64,000 bases of DNA from Zymoseptoria tritici IPO323 (GCF_000219625.1 NC_018216.1:372001-436000); one strand, 5' to 3'. Numbered from the stretch's first letter, positions 42,036 through 55,235 are shown. Notes: generated by a model not told the origin, from the letters alone. Numbers and translations: made by a program.

Positions 42036-44945
42036 TCAAACACCATTATAAGGCCTCACATTCCCATTCCCATCCCTCTCATCAAACACCTCCTCCTCAC
42101 TCCCCGTCTGCCTCCTCACCGGCGCAGTCTGTGTGCCATAAACTCCCTCCGTTCCCTCCCTTTGAATCGAACCCATCTCCACCCCCTGCGAACTCGTAGT
42201 CGGCACCCCGCTCTGCGCAGTCTGGTAACGACTCGGCATGGTCTGGCCAAGCGTAGGTCGCCACGAAGCCGGTCCAGCGGAGTTCATCGGCGGAGGGGAG
42301 GGGAAACTCGCGGGCGTGACGCCCGTTTGTTGTTGACCGTAGGAGGGATAGTCGCCGAGACCGTAGTGTTCTTCGGCTGGGATGGTGGGTAGTTGGCCAG
42401 TGATATTGGACTGCGCGCGAGAGACGTCGCTGCCGGGCTTCCTCTTCCCGCGGGTGGATGCGCGGCGGAGCATATTCCTCACATCGCTGATGTCTTGGTG
42501 ATCGATTGAGTGGCGGCCGCCGAGTGTGGAGGTATCATCGCGAGAGGATGTCCAGGCTTCATTGTCGAATTGCGCGGCGTTGGCGCCGGGGTCGCGGGCG
42601 TTGAGTTCGGAGATGACTTTGAGGTCGCCGGAAGAGACGGCGCCGGAATTGGACGGTGCCAGGTCGAGGTCGGCTTTCGCTTCTTCGATTTTCTTGACCG
42701 GTACGAGACGAGCCTTTTCGCGTTCCATGGCGGTTTGTTGGGCGTTTTCTTTCGCTTCCGAGTCGGAAATTGTGACGGCATAGTTGGGGTTGGCGGCTGT
42801 GCCGGCGATGTCGCCGGCGCCGCCTGGTGGATTGATGGGTACGGCTCTTAATGCCGCGACTAGCGCGCACATGAAATTGCTTCTTCGGGCGGCGCGGAGG
42901 GTTTCGTTGGCCCAATTCGATTTATGCTTGATTTCGACTTTGAGTTGCAGCTTGGACATGTCGGTTGTGCCGAGGACCTCGACTTCCAGGTCGGAGTAGA
43001 AGTCGCGGCTGTTGTCTTTGTCGCTGACGAAATTCCTGAGTTCGGTCTTCAAGATTTGTATGTCGTCGAAGGTGGTGTCAAAGTCGATGTCAAGGGTAAT
43101 CTGCTCGGTCTGCGCTTTGCTGCGGCTGATGTTGTCGAGAGCCAGAGAGTTGAGGACGACATTCGGATACTGGCATAGCTGGCCCGTCTTGAGACCATTG
43201 GCTCTCTTGAAGACGGTGAATAGCAAGCTGATGTGGTCCACGATGAAGTGGTTCTCGCCGATGTCGATGCGATCGCCAATGTCGTACGGGTGCTTGACAA
43301 ACAAGAAGATGCAGGATCCGAGCACCTCCTGCGCGGTGACCGAGAAGACGAAGGAAAGCGAGAGGAGAGCCGTTCCAGTAGTCGCCAGAGTAGTGACAAA
43401 GTTGGTGTTGAGGAAAGCGATGAAGATGAACACAATCGCGACCAACACGATTGCGCACAAGAGTCGATCGAGCACGTTGATTGCCTGCGCGACATCGACC
43501 ATACTGGTTGCGATCGCCTTACGTTCGCGGCCCCACTCGGTCACGGTCATGATCATCTCGTCAAGAGAAATGTCACCATTACCGTCTCGATCGAGGGCCC
43601 AGTATGCCTCTTCCGCTTCCACTTGTCGGTTCGGTCCCAGCACATCAAGTATGTCCTCCTCGAGCAACTCCTCACGACCTTCCTCGACAAGTGACATCCA
43701 GATTCGGCGAGCCAAAGCTTCGGACGTGCGCTTTTTCTCCAATGCCTGCACGACAACCGAGTGCGAAGCATTCGGATTGAACACCTGTCGTCCAGTGATT
43801 TCCTGCGCAACATGTCCAAATGCAGAAGTGACTCTGTCTCCCGCTCGCCCGATGTTCTGGATTAACCTCATAGGTGTAGAAGATCCAGTCCTGTTGTGCC
43901 CAGACTTCCCTTTCTTTCCCTTGTGGGTTAATCCCGTCAGATCCAACTGATCCGCAATTAGGTAGTCCTCCTCCATGAATTCCTGGCAGTACGCCGGAAA
44001 CAGCGCCCGCGAAGCATCGTATAGCAGTCCGAGAATGTACACCTGTCTCTTAGAATCCTTAATCCGCGCATTGAACTGTTTCCGGTGGTAGTTGATCTGG
44101 ATGAGGTTGACAATCGCCTTCTCCGCCAGGAAAACCAACGAAGACGCCACGGCTGCGCCCAAAATGGCCTGCACAATGTCCACCCATTTCCCTGGGTGTT
44201 GATTGCTGTTGGCGCGATTATACGGATTTCTCGTCATCAGCGGCTTAAACGTCGCCACCGAAGTCACCGCCCATCCCACCAGACTCAGCGGAATCTCCAG
44301 TTTGCGAATCACCGTCGAGTACTTCCTCACCCCACTGCTGACGACGCCCACCAGCATCTGAAACACGTACGGCAAAAAGTGGGCCACCAGTTTCGAGCCC
44401 CATAGACTCAGCCAGATGATCTCGATCCATGTGAAGAGCCAGACAATCGGCACACCTCCGATCTTGGGCGGATTCTTCTTCCCACCCACCGTCGCGCCAA
44501 CGATAATGGGCACGGCAATCATCAAGCCCAGCGGCAAGACGTATAAGAAATATCTCGTGATGATGGAGAATCCAAAGATCTTCTCGTAAATCTTGCCCAT
44601 GGTCGTGAGTGTATCCTCTTCTCCGTCATATCCTACTTTTCCCGTGCCATTGGCTTTCGCCCTCGGATCGGGCTTGTGCCGTCTTCCGCGGAAGAATCCC
44701 GCTTTTTCATCGTGTTCGTTGGGAGGTGTGAGGGTTTCGTGAAGTCCAGCCGTAACGGATTGGTTGCGTAGACCGCCGCCGCTGCTGGCGTTGGTGCGGA
44801 CTTGCTCGAGGGGAATGTCGACGGTCGCGTCGTTGGGATTGTGCATGCTGTGGTAGTCTTGTAGTTGATCGTTGGGTATAGGCTTAAAGCCTTCGCGGGA
44901 GAAGCGTTGATGTTTGCTGCTGGAGGGATGGAGGTTGCTGGACAT
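42036..44945 (-). CDS. MscS-type mechanosensitive channel with EF-hand (Msy-like)
   Basis: The 969-aa single-exon product matches fungal MscS homologues of the Msy1/Msy2 class, which sit in the ER and release Ca2+ during hypo-osmotic stress. Visible in order: a disordered N-terminus (1-110), hydrophobic segments at about 131-153, 164-183, 186-205 and 217-234, a further helix at about 256-280, and an EF-hand at about 452-463 (DRDGNGDISLDE). The MscS pore/beta region follows at about 495-740 (LLSLSFVFSVTAQEVLGSCIFLFVKHPYDIGDRI broken here only by length). The C-terminal tail is long and low-complexity. Start codon at 44943-44945 is the first in frame. Strong family call; localisation follows from the family. 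Confidence 0.92.
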   Translation of the reverse strand: MSSNLHPSSSKHQRFSREGFKPIPNDQLQDYHSMHNPNDATVDIPLEQVRTNASSGGGLRNQSVTAGLHETLTPPNEHDEKAGFFRGRRHKPDPRAKANGTGKVGYDGEEDTLTTMGKIYEKIFGFSIITRYFLYVLPLGLMIAVPIIVGATVGGKKNPPKIGGVPIVWLFTWIEIIWLSLWGSKLVAHFLPYVFQMLVGVVSSGVRKYSTVIRKLEIPLSLVGWAVTSVATFKPLMTRNPYNRANSNQHPGKWVDIVQAILGAAVASSLVFLAEKAIVNLIQINYHRKQFNARIKDSKRQVYILGLLYDASRALFPAYCQEFMEEDYLIADQLDLTGLTHKGKKGKSGHNRTGSSTPMRLIQNIGRAGDRVTSAFGHVAQEITGRQVFNPNASHSVVVQALEKKRTSEALARRIWMSLVEEGREELLEEDILDVLGPNRQVEAEEAYWALDRDGNGDISLDEMIMTVTEWGRERKAIATSMVDVAQAINVLDRLLCAIVLVAIVFIFIAFLNTNFVTTLATTGTALLSLSFVFSVTAQEVLGSCIFLFVKHPYDIGDRIDIGENHFIVDHISLLFTVFKRANGLKTGQLCQYPNVVLNSLALDNISRSKAQTEQITLDIDFDTTFDDIQILKTELRNFVSDKDNSRDFYSDLEVEVLGTTDMSKLQLKVEIKHKSNWANETLRAARRSNFMCALVAALRAVPINPPGGAGDIAGTAANPNYAVTISDSEAKENAQQTAMEREKARLVPVKKIEEAKADLDLAPSNSGAVSSGDLKVISELNARDPGANAAQFDNEAWTSSRDDTSTLGGRHSIDHQDISDVRNMLRRASTRGKRKPGSDVSRAQSNITGQLPTIPAEEHYGLGDYPSYGQQQTGVTPASFPSPPPMNSAGPASWRPTLGQTMPSRYQTAQSGVPTTSSQGVEMGSIQREGTEGVYGTQTAPVRRQTGSEEEVFDERDGNGNVRPYNGV

Positions 44946-46131
44946 GCTCGTTGGGCGTTGGAGGGAGCTAATTCGTGAAAAGTGGCGTGATGGAGGGTCG
45001 AGCCGGATGATGTCTCAGAAACGGCCTGCCGTGTCCTGTGTGCGAGCTGGAGCAAGTCTGTATTCTTCTCCGGCAGATCGAAGACTCGACGGGTGAGTAA
45101 CGACAGTTCAGTGAGTCCTCCTTGACCTCAGGTGAATCTCCCGTAATACGAAGATGCCCGAGCAAACTCCCTGCAATGAAATATGGTCCAACCGAAGAAG
45201 CACCACAATGCCGGAAAACGAGAGTCGTGGAAGGAAGTCGTTAGGTGAAGAGTAACAAGGTCAATAGGAAGAAAGATGTCAGGAAGGAGAAGAGTAGATC
45301 AAGGAGGAGATGAAGAATATTACGTCGTCGTCGTTGAAAGTTTTGCTGATCGTGGGTGCAGGGATGCAGGGATGAGCTGCCGCGCACGAGGTACGTAACC
45401 GCGTGTGGAGGCACCAGATGGGGGCTAGCCCCAGGGACCGGAATGCTTCGTCCTTCTCGCCAAGTTCGCTTGCTGAGATGCGAGTTGTTTCGGACTTCCT
45501 TGATGCGATCCATTGACGCGCTCTTCTGGCGTTGTAATCTTGCTTCCATCACTTCAATCCGTCTCCTCTCACTCGATCTACTCCAACCACATCCTCACAG
45601 ACTTTGGCCCGAAGATCTCCCCATAAAATGCCAAAAATACATCCCCAACAGCCCGCCTTCCAGAACCATATCCTCAAAGCCGCTAGTTCGTATCGGGCAT
45701 ATCGATCCTGGCTCGCACCGTCGACTTCGTGTTCTTGCTGGAGCCGACTCTGCCGTGCGTCGTGTCATCCTCAACATTCGTCGCTTTCCCATCAATGTTA
45801 ATCAATGGTTGAACGGACGCATGTGTATTCTAGGTTTGGCAGTTGAGATCTGGAAATACCTCTGTGCCGCTCATCCCGCTTTGCTCAATTTGCACCGCAA
45901 CGGCCTGGGTTGTACCAATCGAGCAGGCGAAAGGAGGTACTGTATAGCGGATTCGCTCGTCGTACCGTTGACCCGGTCATGATACATGCATAATAAGTCT
46001 TCCTCCACTTCTCTCCACATCTCCCAAGATGAACCGGGGCGCGGCATACGACAACGCTACCGCATCCACGGCCCTCGCATTCCTCACAATGGCATACATA
46101 CTCCTCCGACAAAACCATCGATCATCATCTA
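44946..46131. other. intergenic region MscS / ATR
   Basis: 5' region of the MscS gene and 3' flank of the ATR gene. A plus-strand frame at 45356-45982 (208 codons) shows no family motif and has competing frames of similar quality. I leave it uncalled. Confidence 0.45.
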
Positions 46132-49100
46132 TCACAAAAACGAGCACCAGCCTGCAATTCATGTCAGCAAACACCGCTCTCATCATAAACCACCTCTCCC
46201 CAAGGCAATACTCACCAATATACATACTCGCCAACCTGAAATCACTCGTAGCCTCCTGCACCAAAGCATCCACATAACCCTCCACACTCAACGGCACCGT
46301 CTCCCCTCTCAACAATCCCTTCAACTTCGTCGCAACACTCTCCAGAATCTCCGTCGGCGTCTCCGGCACGCCAGGGGTAGTCGACCGCTTCTTCTTCGTA
46401 TTGACAAAGTCCGTCGTGGGATCGTACAAGAACGTTTCCAGCACCGTCATCAGCGTGTCTTTCTCCTGTCTTAGCAAACCCAAAGTGAGTTCGCTCGACT
46501 TGCGGAATGGTCCCTCGTAGCCGTACGGGCCCATGGCGTCGACCATGTTGTGGGTGAGGCGGAAAGGGACCATTTCCGGTTTCTCAAAGGTGAGGCCTTT
46601 GTCGAAGAGGCAGTTGAAGTCGACGTGGAAGACGCCGCCAGTGCCTTCTTCGAGGAGGATGTTCTCGCCGTGGCGGTCACCCAAGCCGAGGACGTGACCG
46701 ACCATGGACATGACGGCGGCGGTGCGGGCGTAGCGAAGGCGGGCGTTGAACCAGATTTCCGGCTCGGGATAGGTTTCGGTGAACCATTCGTGGAGGGAGG
46801 CAGGAAAGAGGGAGAGGACTTTGGTGCGGAAGAGATCGGCGTTTTCGGGGGCGGAAGAAGCGTCGTCGAGAGTCTTTTTGATATCGGTGTAGTTTGGCCG
46901 GATGCCTTTGCGAGAGTAGATGTTGAGCAGGATGTCGCGCATAGGCTTGATACCCTCCACCCATTCGAGAGTTCCAGACTCTTCGCTCAACGGAGTGACG
47001 GCGTATGTTTTGATGTATAAGCGACGTTTGGCACTCTCGGTGTTGCGCTTGAGAGCTCGGTTGATGATGCCGTTGAACTCCATCAGACGTTGGTCCTTGC
47101 GAAGATCGTCCTTTGGCTTGCACAGAATACCATACAGCTTGCCGTCCGAACCTCGCATGTTGATTTTCTTGGGACGCTGCAAAGACTGCAGCACGAGCAC
47201 ATCATCCGTAAATGACTGAATCGTGACCTTGTCCGAAGTGAATGCTTTGTGACGACGAATGGTCTCGGAAGTTGCTGTCGCCGGCGCAGACGCCATCAGT
47301 GTCGCTTCGACCGGTACAACGAGATTGCTGGGAGCCAGTTTCATATTGAATTTGAGATCCTTGGTCAAGCTCACATGCGAAGACCTGCCCTCGATAGGAT
47401 GCTCGGCAGCCAGTAACAGCCCATCTGTCAGTCGCTGACCCTGCTGGATCATCGTCCTCAAATCGATGCCGGTGGTATCGGACTTCAACTTGCTCTTGGG
47501 GTCTCTCAGTATGTTGAGGACCTCAGTTCCTCGCTCCACTCTCATTTTGTCAGTCGCTTTGACAACAGGCAGCATACTCCATAAAGCCTGACTGGGGTGA
47601 GCCGCGGCAATACGAGCCAGGATATTGCGCAGCTGCTTCCAGACCTCTGGGTGAGGATGTGTGATTCTTGAGATGAGCTGCGGTAGAGCGTGGTAGAACA
47701 CGTAGGGCGGAACTCGTTCAAAGTACTTCTGCAACTGCTTATTGCACATCGCCAAAGCTTTGGATCGTCTCTCGAAAATTGCCTGGTCTTCTCTGGGGTC
47801 CTTCTTCACGGAGTCTTGTCCCAGTTCGAGCCAGAGAGTAAGGATTCTGGGAATAGTCTCGTGCCAATACTTGTTCCCGAAAGGAATGGATCGAAGCGAA
47901 TTGTCAATCACCAGCTTGGTCATCTCGCCAGTCAGGAAGGCTTGTGATCGCTTCTCCTTCGGCAATGCCTTCTGCGCGTCCAGCAGCTTGCTGTAATGCT
48001 TACCAAGATAGTAATGGCCCTTCTCCCAACGCTGATAGCGCTGAGCAGCGGTCCGGTATCGATCGGTCATATCCTTGGTTTGGCTTTGCCCAGACGCGTC
48101 CAGCCATTTTGCCAAAAGTAGAGAAGCCTTGCCTGCAAGCATGTTCTGTTTCTGACCTGCGGTAGGATCGGTCACCGGGAGTGAGCCGATGTCCTCATCG
48201 CCAGACTCAAATACTCCAGATATTATCGCTGCGTCCAATGCCTGAATGGCCTGGCGCTGGTGGCCTTCATGCCAGAGAAGTCGAGCCTCTTCAAGCTTCG
48301 ATCCTTGCTCACCACACTCAAGCGCTTTCAGTACCGCGTTGTAAGCACTGCTGGTGTTCTTCGTCTGTCGTGCGAGCCTCGCAGTGGTCAGCCACAGACT
48401 TCCATACTGCGGCATGGTGAAGGGATTATCGGCGCGCACTCGAATAGTTGCACGGCGAATGCCAAGCACATACTGCTTGTCTTGGATGTATGAGCCGATG
48501 ACAGCGAGACGTTTATCCAGAATGTTGAGGAGCTGGCTGACTTGCTCCTGGTCCACTCGCATCAAGACTTCCAATTCGTGCAAAACGTGCAGCTTCATGA
48601 TCTCGTCGTGACACGCCTGGAGGGAGTCGGTGCCGGCCATCGACAGCCCGTCCGTGACAGCTTTTCTCAGTGACGTGAGTTCCTTGACGAAGTGCTCCTC
48701 GGAGCCTTTCTCGGCGTAGAGCAGGATTCTCGCAATGCCAACATTGAAGTCGTGGGTAGGGTCCGGTTGGAACAGCTTCAGACGGCTCTCAAGTCCTGTC
48801 AGGTTGTCTGTCATCCAGCTTGCCTCTGCGGCGAGGGGAAGTATAGAAATTTGCGACGTTGCTTCATCTGGTGGTTCGTCCTGAGCGGCGTCCAGAAATC
48901 CATTGGCGTATCTTAGTAGGGGCGCATACTGCCCGGTCTCTCGCAGACAATTGAGCACATCGTGCTGTAAGTACGTGTCGCCCGGACTTTCCGTCAATTG
49001 TAGCTCATACCACGCCTGAGCAGCGGTCCATCGCCCAGCTTTGGCATGATTGATCGCTTGCTGCTCGTCCGAAACAATGGTGAGATGAGCTGCGATGCCT

Positions 49101-52100
49101 TCAAGCCCATCTGGCTCATCGATTTGAGAGTAGATGTCTTGAAGCTTGGAATACAAGTCTGTGCCCTCCTCTGAGAGACGAGGACCTGGAATCAGTGACC
49201 GCTTGGCACGAATGTGTTGCTCCCAATGGAACAGTGCTCGCGAGTACGAGCGACATTCAACAGCTTGCTGCGCTATGACCTTTGCAGGAATGGAAGCGAG
49301 AAAGGCCTCAACAGTGTCAATTTGACCCATGCTCTCAGCTTCGTCGAAGTCGTTGGGAGACACGCCGGTCTTGTATGCTGCTGCTCGAGTCTCCGAGAGG
49401 TCTTTCCTCTTTTCTGTCAGCCAAGTCGACATGTAATCCAGAACGGCAAAGACGTTCTCGCTGCATGAGCGAACCGTCTCTTGCTGCGCTGCACCATGGG
49501 GCGAGGTCTGTAGAATGGTCAAGAACTCATCCGTGAGGCCCTTCACTTCTGGCACTGTGCCGCCAACGACGACGTTGAGCACGGCATACGGGAAGATGAA
49601 TCGTGCAATTGCGATGTCATGTCCTCGAATCGTACGTGCAAGCAGGGGAAACAGGACCTTCGGAGTGTCGCCTTTCGCCTTGAACAACAGGTCATGCGTG
49701 ATCATGCGCAACCATTGGGTGTGACTGGCCTCGACAGAGAAGCTGGGATACGCTCGATTGGGAGCGCCGACGCTGTTGCTCGTCATTACATATCGCGAGC
49801 TGAGGAGTGGTGTGAGCGTGGCACGAATATGCTCCGGCAACTCGTTCCATCGCTTTAGGGAATCCGGAGCCTGAGAGCCACGTGGTCGCAGCATGGACGC
49901 ACCCTCCAGATCGCAAAACGAAAGCAGTTCCTGTATGACGAATGCGAGAAATCCTTGCTGACGAGTATTGGTGACTGATTTGAAGGACTTGACCAAGATA
50001 TGCTCGAAAAGAAACATGATCCAGTCAAAGACTTCGTCGGGCCTGCTGAAATTGGAAAGAACCAGGAGCTGTCTCTTGTTTCGTTTGGCTTCCACTTGGT
50101 TGGGGTCTAGACAGCCGATGATGCCCAGAGCTTTCCCGCAAAGTTCAGCTGCTTTCGCATCGGTGTTGGAGTACTTGACGGTGACATCAAGCAATGCGCT
50201 CAGTAGCTCGGATAGTACCGGAGATGGGTTCCCGCTGGCAGCTGTGTCATACACAAAGCCCTGCTGCGCTTCCAGGAAAATAACGAGCTCGGTCAATGCT
50301 TGAACAACGAGGGTATCGCCGTCGACGCGAAGTCTCCTGGCGAATGCACGAAACTGGCTCGACACACTTTCTTGGCCTTTCAATCTTTCGAACTCGGCAG
50401 CAAACTTTCCAAGAAGTGTGATTCCACCGAGAGATGGCAGGGTCAGTATGTTCTCGTGAAGCAGTCGATTGTGTTTCTTGATCAGATTCGCAATCATGTC
50501 GTATGTCTTGTGTTGCAGTTCAGGCGAGACTGCTGCCCAATGTCGAACAATGATCACAAATGTCTCATCAACGATGTTGACAAGGTCTTCTGCTTCAAGG
50601 ACTGGGACCAGCGCAAGCCAGGCGCTGAATGCAACCTCGCAGGTCTCTGGCATCTCGAGCGCTGAAGTTAGACAAGCCCGAATTTGTGGGAGAGCAACAG
50701 ACAGATGGCCCTTGGTGAGTTCAAACATCTCAATCATTGCTTTGAGGCATCTTGTCTTCTCGGACGTAGGCTCCGCTCCTATGCCACCTTCGAGTATCAT
50801 CGAAAAGTGTGTCAAGATGCCGAGAATGTGGCGTTCGAGGAACGATGCAAGCGCACGTTTCGAGTTCATTTTCCGCTGCCCCGGTGTGCGTTCATTGATG
50901 TTGGCGACAGTTTGAAAAGCTGCGTATGCTCGAGACTTGCGATTCTCAGCCTCCTCTCCGCAGTGCTTCAGCATTTCGCAGGCAACCAGCACAGAGTCGA
51001 GCTTGACCAGACCATTCATGTCGGTGTTATTGAACGCGGGATCAACTTCCACCAGGCAGGAGAAAGCGACTTCCTCTGCATCTGTAACAGGTGCTTGCAC
51101 GAGCAGCAGAGTAATGATCGACGCAAGATTGGTCCGAGGCTGCACGCATACGTCTCGAATGGTGCTGCCGTTTGCTCGGGCATTCGCGATTCGCTGGATG
51201 ATGTCTTTCTTCTTGGTCAGCACCAGGGATGGCAGCGTCTCTCGTTGTGTTAGCAACAGAAATGCACTGACATCCATGTTGAGGAGCTCGCACAACTGCT
51301 GTGCCTTCTGTGGCTTTGCCACGAGATCCTGAACGACTGAAACAGCAATGGAGCGCCAGAATGGTTGAAAGAGATCCAAGACTGTCTTGCTTTTGGCGTG
51401 GGCTATCGCATCGATTTCGGAGAACGCGTATCCCAAGACCAAAGGATTAGGATGTCCTAGGTACTCGACCAAACGAAGCAACACGAGATTCAACTCTCGA
51501 TCGCCGCATGAGACTGCGACTTGACCCCAGGCAGCGATCAGAGTTTCCTGCTCGCTAGCAATGTCCCGGTCGGAGAGTGTGCGGAGGTACTCCAGAGCCA
51601 CTTGTCGATTGGACATCCGGATCTCCTCTGGCAGATCGTGTCGCAGAAAAGCAGGCAATGACTCCGCTGCAGCCATGCGCAGTTCACGTATGGAGCTGTG
51701 CAATGACGCCAGGCAATGCTTACCGAACTCAGACGTTGCCAATGCTGTGAGCTCCTGCGTATCATTTCTCTGCACGCAAGCACGCACCGCCAACATTGAC
51801 AAGATGCGAGGCCGCTTGCTGTTCTGCAACTCCGGCACCGCAATCAAGCGCGTGACGGTAGCTGTGGCAGTGGCTAGATCGTGTTCCGCCAGCTCGTGCA
51901 AACATTTCCACGCAGCACATTTGTCCTCTTCCGAAAGAGTCGCATAAACGGAGTGGGCGACCAATGGCATGGCTGAGATGTCTGCGTTTTCCACGCCAGT
52001 GAGTAGCTTAGTGGTCTGGTGAAGCAATGCCGACTGCCGAGTCTCTGGCTCTTCGACCGAGATTCTCCTTCGCTTCCGCGGTCGCTTCCCTCGGCTTCGT

Positions 52101-53375
52101 AATGGCAGAGACACACTCAGCTCGGCAAAAACAGGTTGAAGTTCACTGTCCGTCGTAGCGCTGTCTTGAAGGAGAGAGTCTCGCATGGCGCATACGACTT
52201 CCGGCATCTCATCAGCAGAGACAAAGCGAGTGAGCCATGTTGTGGTTGCGATCTTCAAATCCTCATCCAAGCTGGACCACACGTCGTCGACGGCAAGGGC
52301 GCTCAATGCAGGCAGCAAACAGTCTCTGGATTTCTCCGAAGAAGTTCTCAAAGTAGCCAGCACGGCGCGGGCTAACGCTCGCTGTGTGGTCATCGATGGT
52401 CGAGTGTCTGCCACATTCTGAAGTAGAGAAGCCAGTAGCGACCAGCTTCGAGGTAATTGAATCAACTGCTCGACCGAGGACTCCCAAAGTCCGACTTTCT
52501 CCAGAGCTCCTTTGATGCCGGCCGCAACACGTTGAAGTCGTACGGACGCATCTTGCTGCCACGCCGAACTCAGACCCGAAACTTGCGAGACATGCAGTGC
52601 AATGACGAACGCTTGCGTCGGGCTCGTTATGGACGTCGTGTGACCCTGTGGCATTGCAATGGAATTCTCTGCTTGCGTCCAGAGCTTGCTGACGCTGCGT
52701 CCGGGGGGCAGACTACAGTTCAGCAATGTTTTTGATGAAGGCATGGCCTCGAGAGCGGAGATAAGATCTGTAAGAAGAGATAAGCCGAAGTCCACTTACC
52801 TGAGGCCTTTCTCACGTACCATCTACAGAGTCCTGGATCACCTCGCCCAGAGTGCGTGCATACTGCCAGATTGTCACGGATGTGCTCAAAGAGGCAAGGC
52901 TGGTCTCTAGCAGGCGACGAATGGTCAAATCTTCGCTCTTGGGTCGCCCGCCAAGAGCGAGTAGAGTCGCAAGCAGACTGAGTAGCAGTGGAGGTTCGTT
53001 TGGCGAAAGCTGAACCAGTAATACTTCTGGCTGGCGCTTCACAGTCGCTTGGATGACTGCCATGCTGTCGGAAGCAAGCGAAAGAAGAACATCATCGTTC
53101 TCGAACAGAACTCCAGTCGTAAGACGTTCGAGTACAGCTTGAACAAGCACTTTGACCAGTTGGGCATTGACACCGACGTCAGTCTCTTGCACATTAGCCT
53201 CGTTGTGAAGGAAGTCCTGGAGAAGATCCCGAATATTGGCCGTTTCTCCATGATGCTCGCTGCTTGCTTGAGGTCGAGTTTGATTGTGGACGATTTGGGC
53301 GGCCAATGTGGATTGTGGAGGGGCATCGTTGTCAGCACGCGCTCCATTGGCGATGACGGCGGGACGTCGAGCCAT
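46132..53375 (-). CDS. ATR/Mec1-type checkpoint kinase (UvsB)
   Basis: Three exons: 52820-53375, 46216-52767 and 46132-46151. Introns of 52 bp (GTACGT...TTACAG) and 64 bp (GTGAGT...GCTGAC...TTGCAG). The product is 2375 aa, normal for this family. HEAT-type helices fill the N-terminal two thirds, a FAT domain spans about 1440-1910 and a PI3K-like kinase about 2030-2300. Kinase marks are KKINMRGSDGKLYGILCKPKDD, GLGDRHGENILL (catalytic loop) and HVDFNCLFDKG (DFG-like DFN). The FATC end reads SDFRLASMYIG-WCSFL, where the last six residues come from the 20-bp third exon. Without that splice the protein gains an unrelated tail. It senses ssDNA with a partner and drives the S-phase/DNA-damage checkpoint in the nucleus. 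Confidence 0.94.
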
Positions 53376-53628
53376 GCTGCATGTCTGTTGTTGATGGGAT
53401 CATCTCAGACAATGATTTGCGAATCTTGTCAAGATGACAAGTCGAAGCGGAAGTGTCGTTGCCTCATGAGACGCGTGCCTGTCAAGTTCGCGCGCCGGGC
53501 CCCACACCAGCTGAACCTTAAAGCAGACATCAGTCTGAAGCATCACACCGAATCCTATCAGCGAACCGTCCTTTCAACTTCATTCATCGCTGATCTAGGA
53601 GGCCGATCGTTGAGCCGCAGTCGCCAGG

Positions 53629-54041
53629 ATGGGCGTGTTTCAAACGAAGAAGTTCCGCTCGAGCGCGCAGAACAACACCGTCGCCGCCAAATACCGAAGC
53701 GCCCTCGCCCGCCGACCTTTCGCCCTCTTCGGTCTACCGTTCATCGCCACGATGCTTTTGGGCAGCTTCTTCCTCACGCCAGCGACAGCACTGCGATACG
53801 AGCGACACGACCGAAAAGTACGACAAGTGACAAAAGATGAAGAGTTGGGCATAGGGAAGGACAGGAGGAAAATCGACTTGGCGGAGGAGTACTATGTAAG
53901 TTGTCGTGATAGCGGCGGGATACTGAAGGACGGCCGCATGTGCTGACACTTGATGCGAAGAAACTTTCAGCAAAGGACCTGGACAGTTGGGAGCAGAAGC
54001 GAGTGAAGAGATTGCCTGGCGAACACGACGGAGTGATGTGA
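53629..54041 (+). CDS. COX16: cytochrome c oxidase assembly protein Cox16
   Basis: Exons 53629-53895 and 53961-54041, with a 65-bp intron (GTAAG, GCTGAC at 53942, GCGAAG). The 115-aa product matches yeast Cox16 in length (118). It has one transmembrane helix (FALFGLPFIATMLLGSFFLTPATAL, about residues 31-55 given here in part by position), then RYERHDRKVRQVTKDEEL and EEYYKLSAKDLDSWEQKRVKR across the splice. The first part is basic, as for an inner mitochondrial membrane protein. It assists complex IV assembly. Reading past the donor would give a stop at 53944-53946, so the spliced form is preferred. Divergent from ATR, 253 bp between starts. Confidence 0.9.
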
Positions 54042-55235
54042 ACGTGTGAGAGAAATCTACTGGACCCGCAGACTCATTGAACAATGGCCAGCAGGGTCAC
54101 CGGTGACGACTGCTTCAACCAGGATGAATCACCATAAGAGGAGAGCTCACAGCACGGAGTCGTTCGGATCGTCGGCTGGTCAAAAACCAGGGGCCGTGGT
54201 GGACTAAGCATGGACGTTGAGGTTCAAAAGGATTTCCATCACACTTCGATGATCTGCCAAGAGGTATCGAGTGCCTGTTCGGAAGACCGATCGGCCTCAC
54301 TTCAGCTGCCTCGCCCCAAAAAGGAAGTTGGAGGCGTCGTCGTGGTGCTATCGACCCTTCTGAAGAATAGCCTACACGCCTTGCCGACGTCGATCCAATT
54401 CAACGAGAATGAGCTGCTGTGAGACACGCACTTCTGTGGAGGAGCGTGTCGACTTGGAGGTGACAGTGATTGAGGACCAAACTGGCCCAAAATGCGAGTT
54501 GGTTGTCAAGGATCATGGGAAACCCCACTTCCTCTTACACGCAGAGACAGGAATGACAAAGTCGATGTCAGAACGACACGAGAGGAAGCGAGCGAGGATG
54601 TCTCTGTTTGACCTTGCACGACACGCCTGTTTGCTGCCTTCCAGCGCTGACACGTAGTCGCTCAAGACCTCTTAGTCGCATCAGGTTACCGCCAATGAAG
54701 TGAGCGACAGTACCGTCGAACCTTGAAATCGGCGTCATGAGCAAGGTTTGACCATCGTGCGGATCTCCCGGAGTGCGGGAGTCGACCCCCACCCAAAGCC
54801 AAAGCTCACCTAAAGAGCTCAACCAGCACCCTGTATCAGTGAATAGCACAATCGCGGTGACTGCTTTTTCGGAGCACCTGACCTTATCATGAAACGATTG
54901 TACAATCTCATAGGTGTACAATAAGCTGCCTTCAGCCATTCCATTCCGAACTTCATCAACGCTCACAAGCCCCAAATCGGCCCTCCTCTTAGCTTTCCGA
55001 AGTCGCGCCGCTTATCGTTTCGCGATAGCAAAGATCCACCGGTGACATCGACGTGGAGCTGTTTTTGTTCAAAACATTCACGACAAAATTTTGACTGTCA
55101 CACGGCTTTGCGATTCTTAGATCGGCTCTCACGCTCCTTTCGACGACGTGCCCATACCAGGACGCACCGCCTGTGCCGATACATCAACATACAGCACCGA
55201 CAAACAGAGCTGTCCACAATACAGGCCCGATCACC
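54042..55235. promoter_or_regulatory. long upstream region of phosphofructokinase gene
   Basis: About 1.2 kb between COX16 and the PFK start, longer than other gaps in this half of the window. Frames here lack motifs. It probably contains the promoter and leader of a strongly expressed glycolytic gene; no specific site is recognised. The start codon context is caccATGg. Confidence 0.45.

Noticed and set aside
45356..45982. Plus-strand frame of 208 codons between MscS and ATR
   Set aside because: No family motif, and other frames in the same stretch look equally plausible; it overlaps the 3' flank of ATR.
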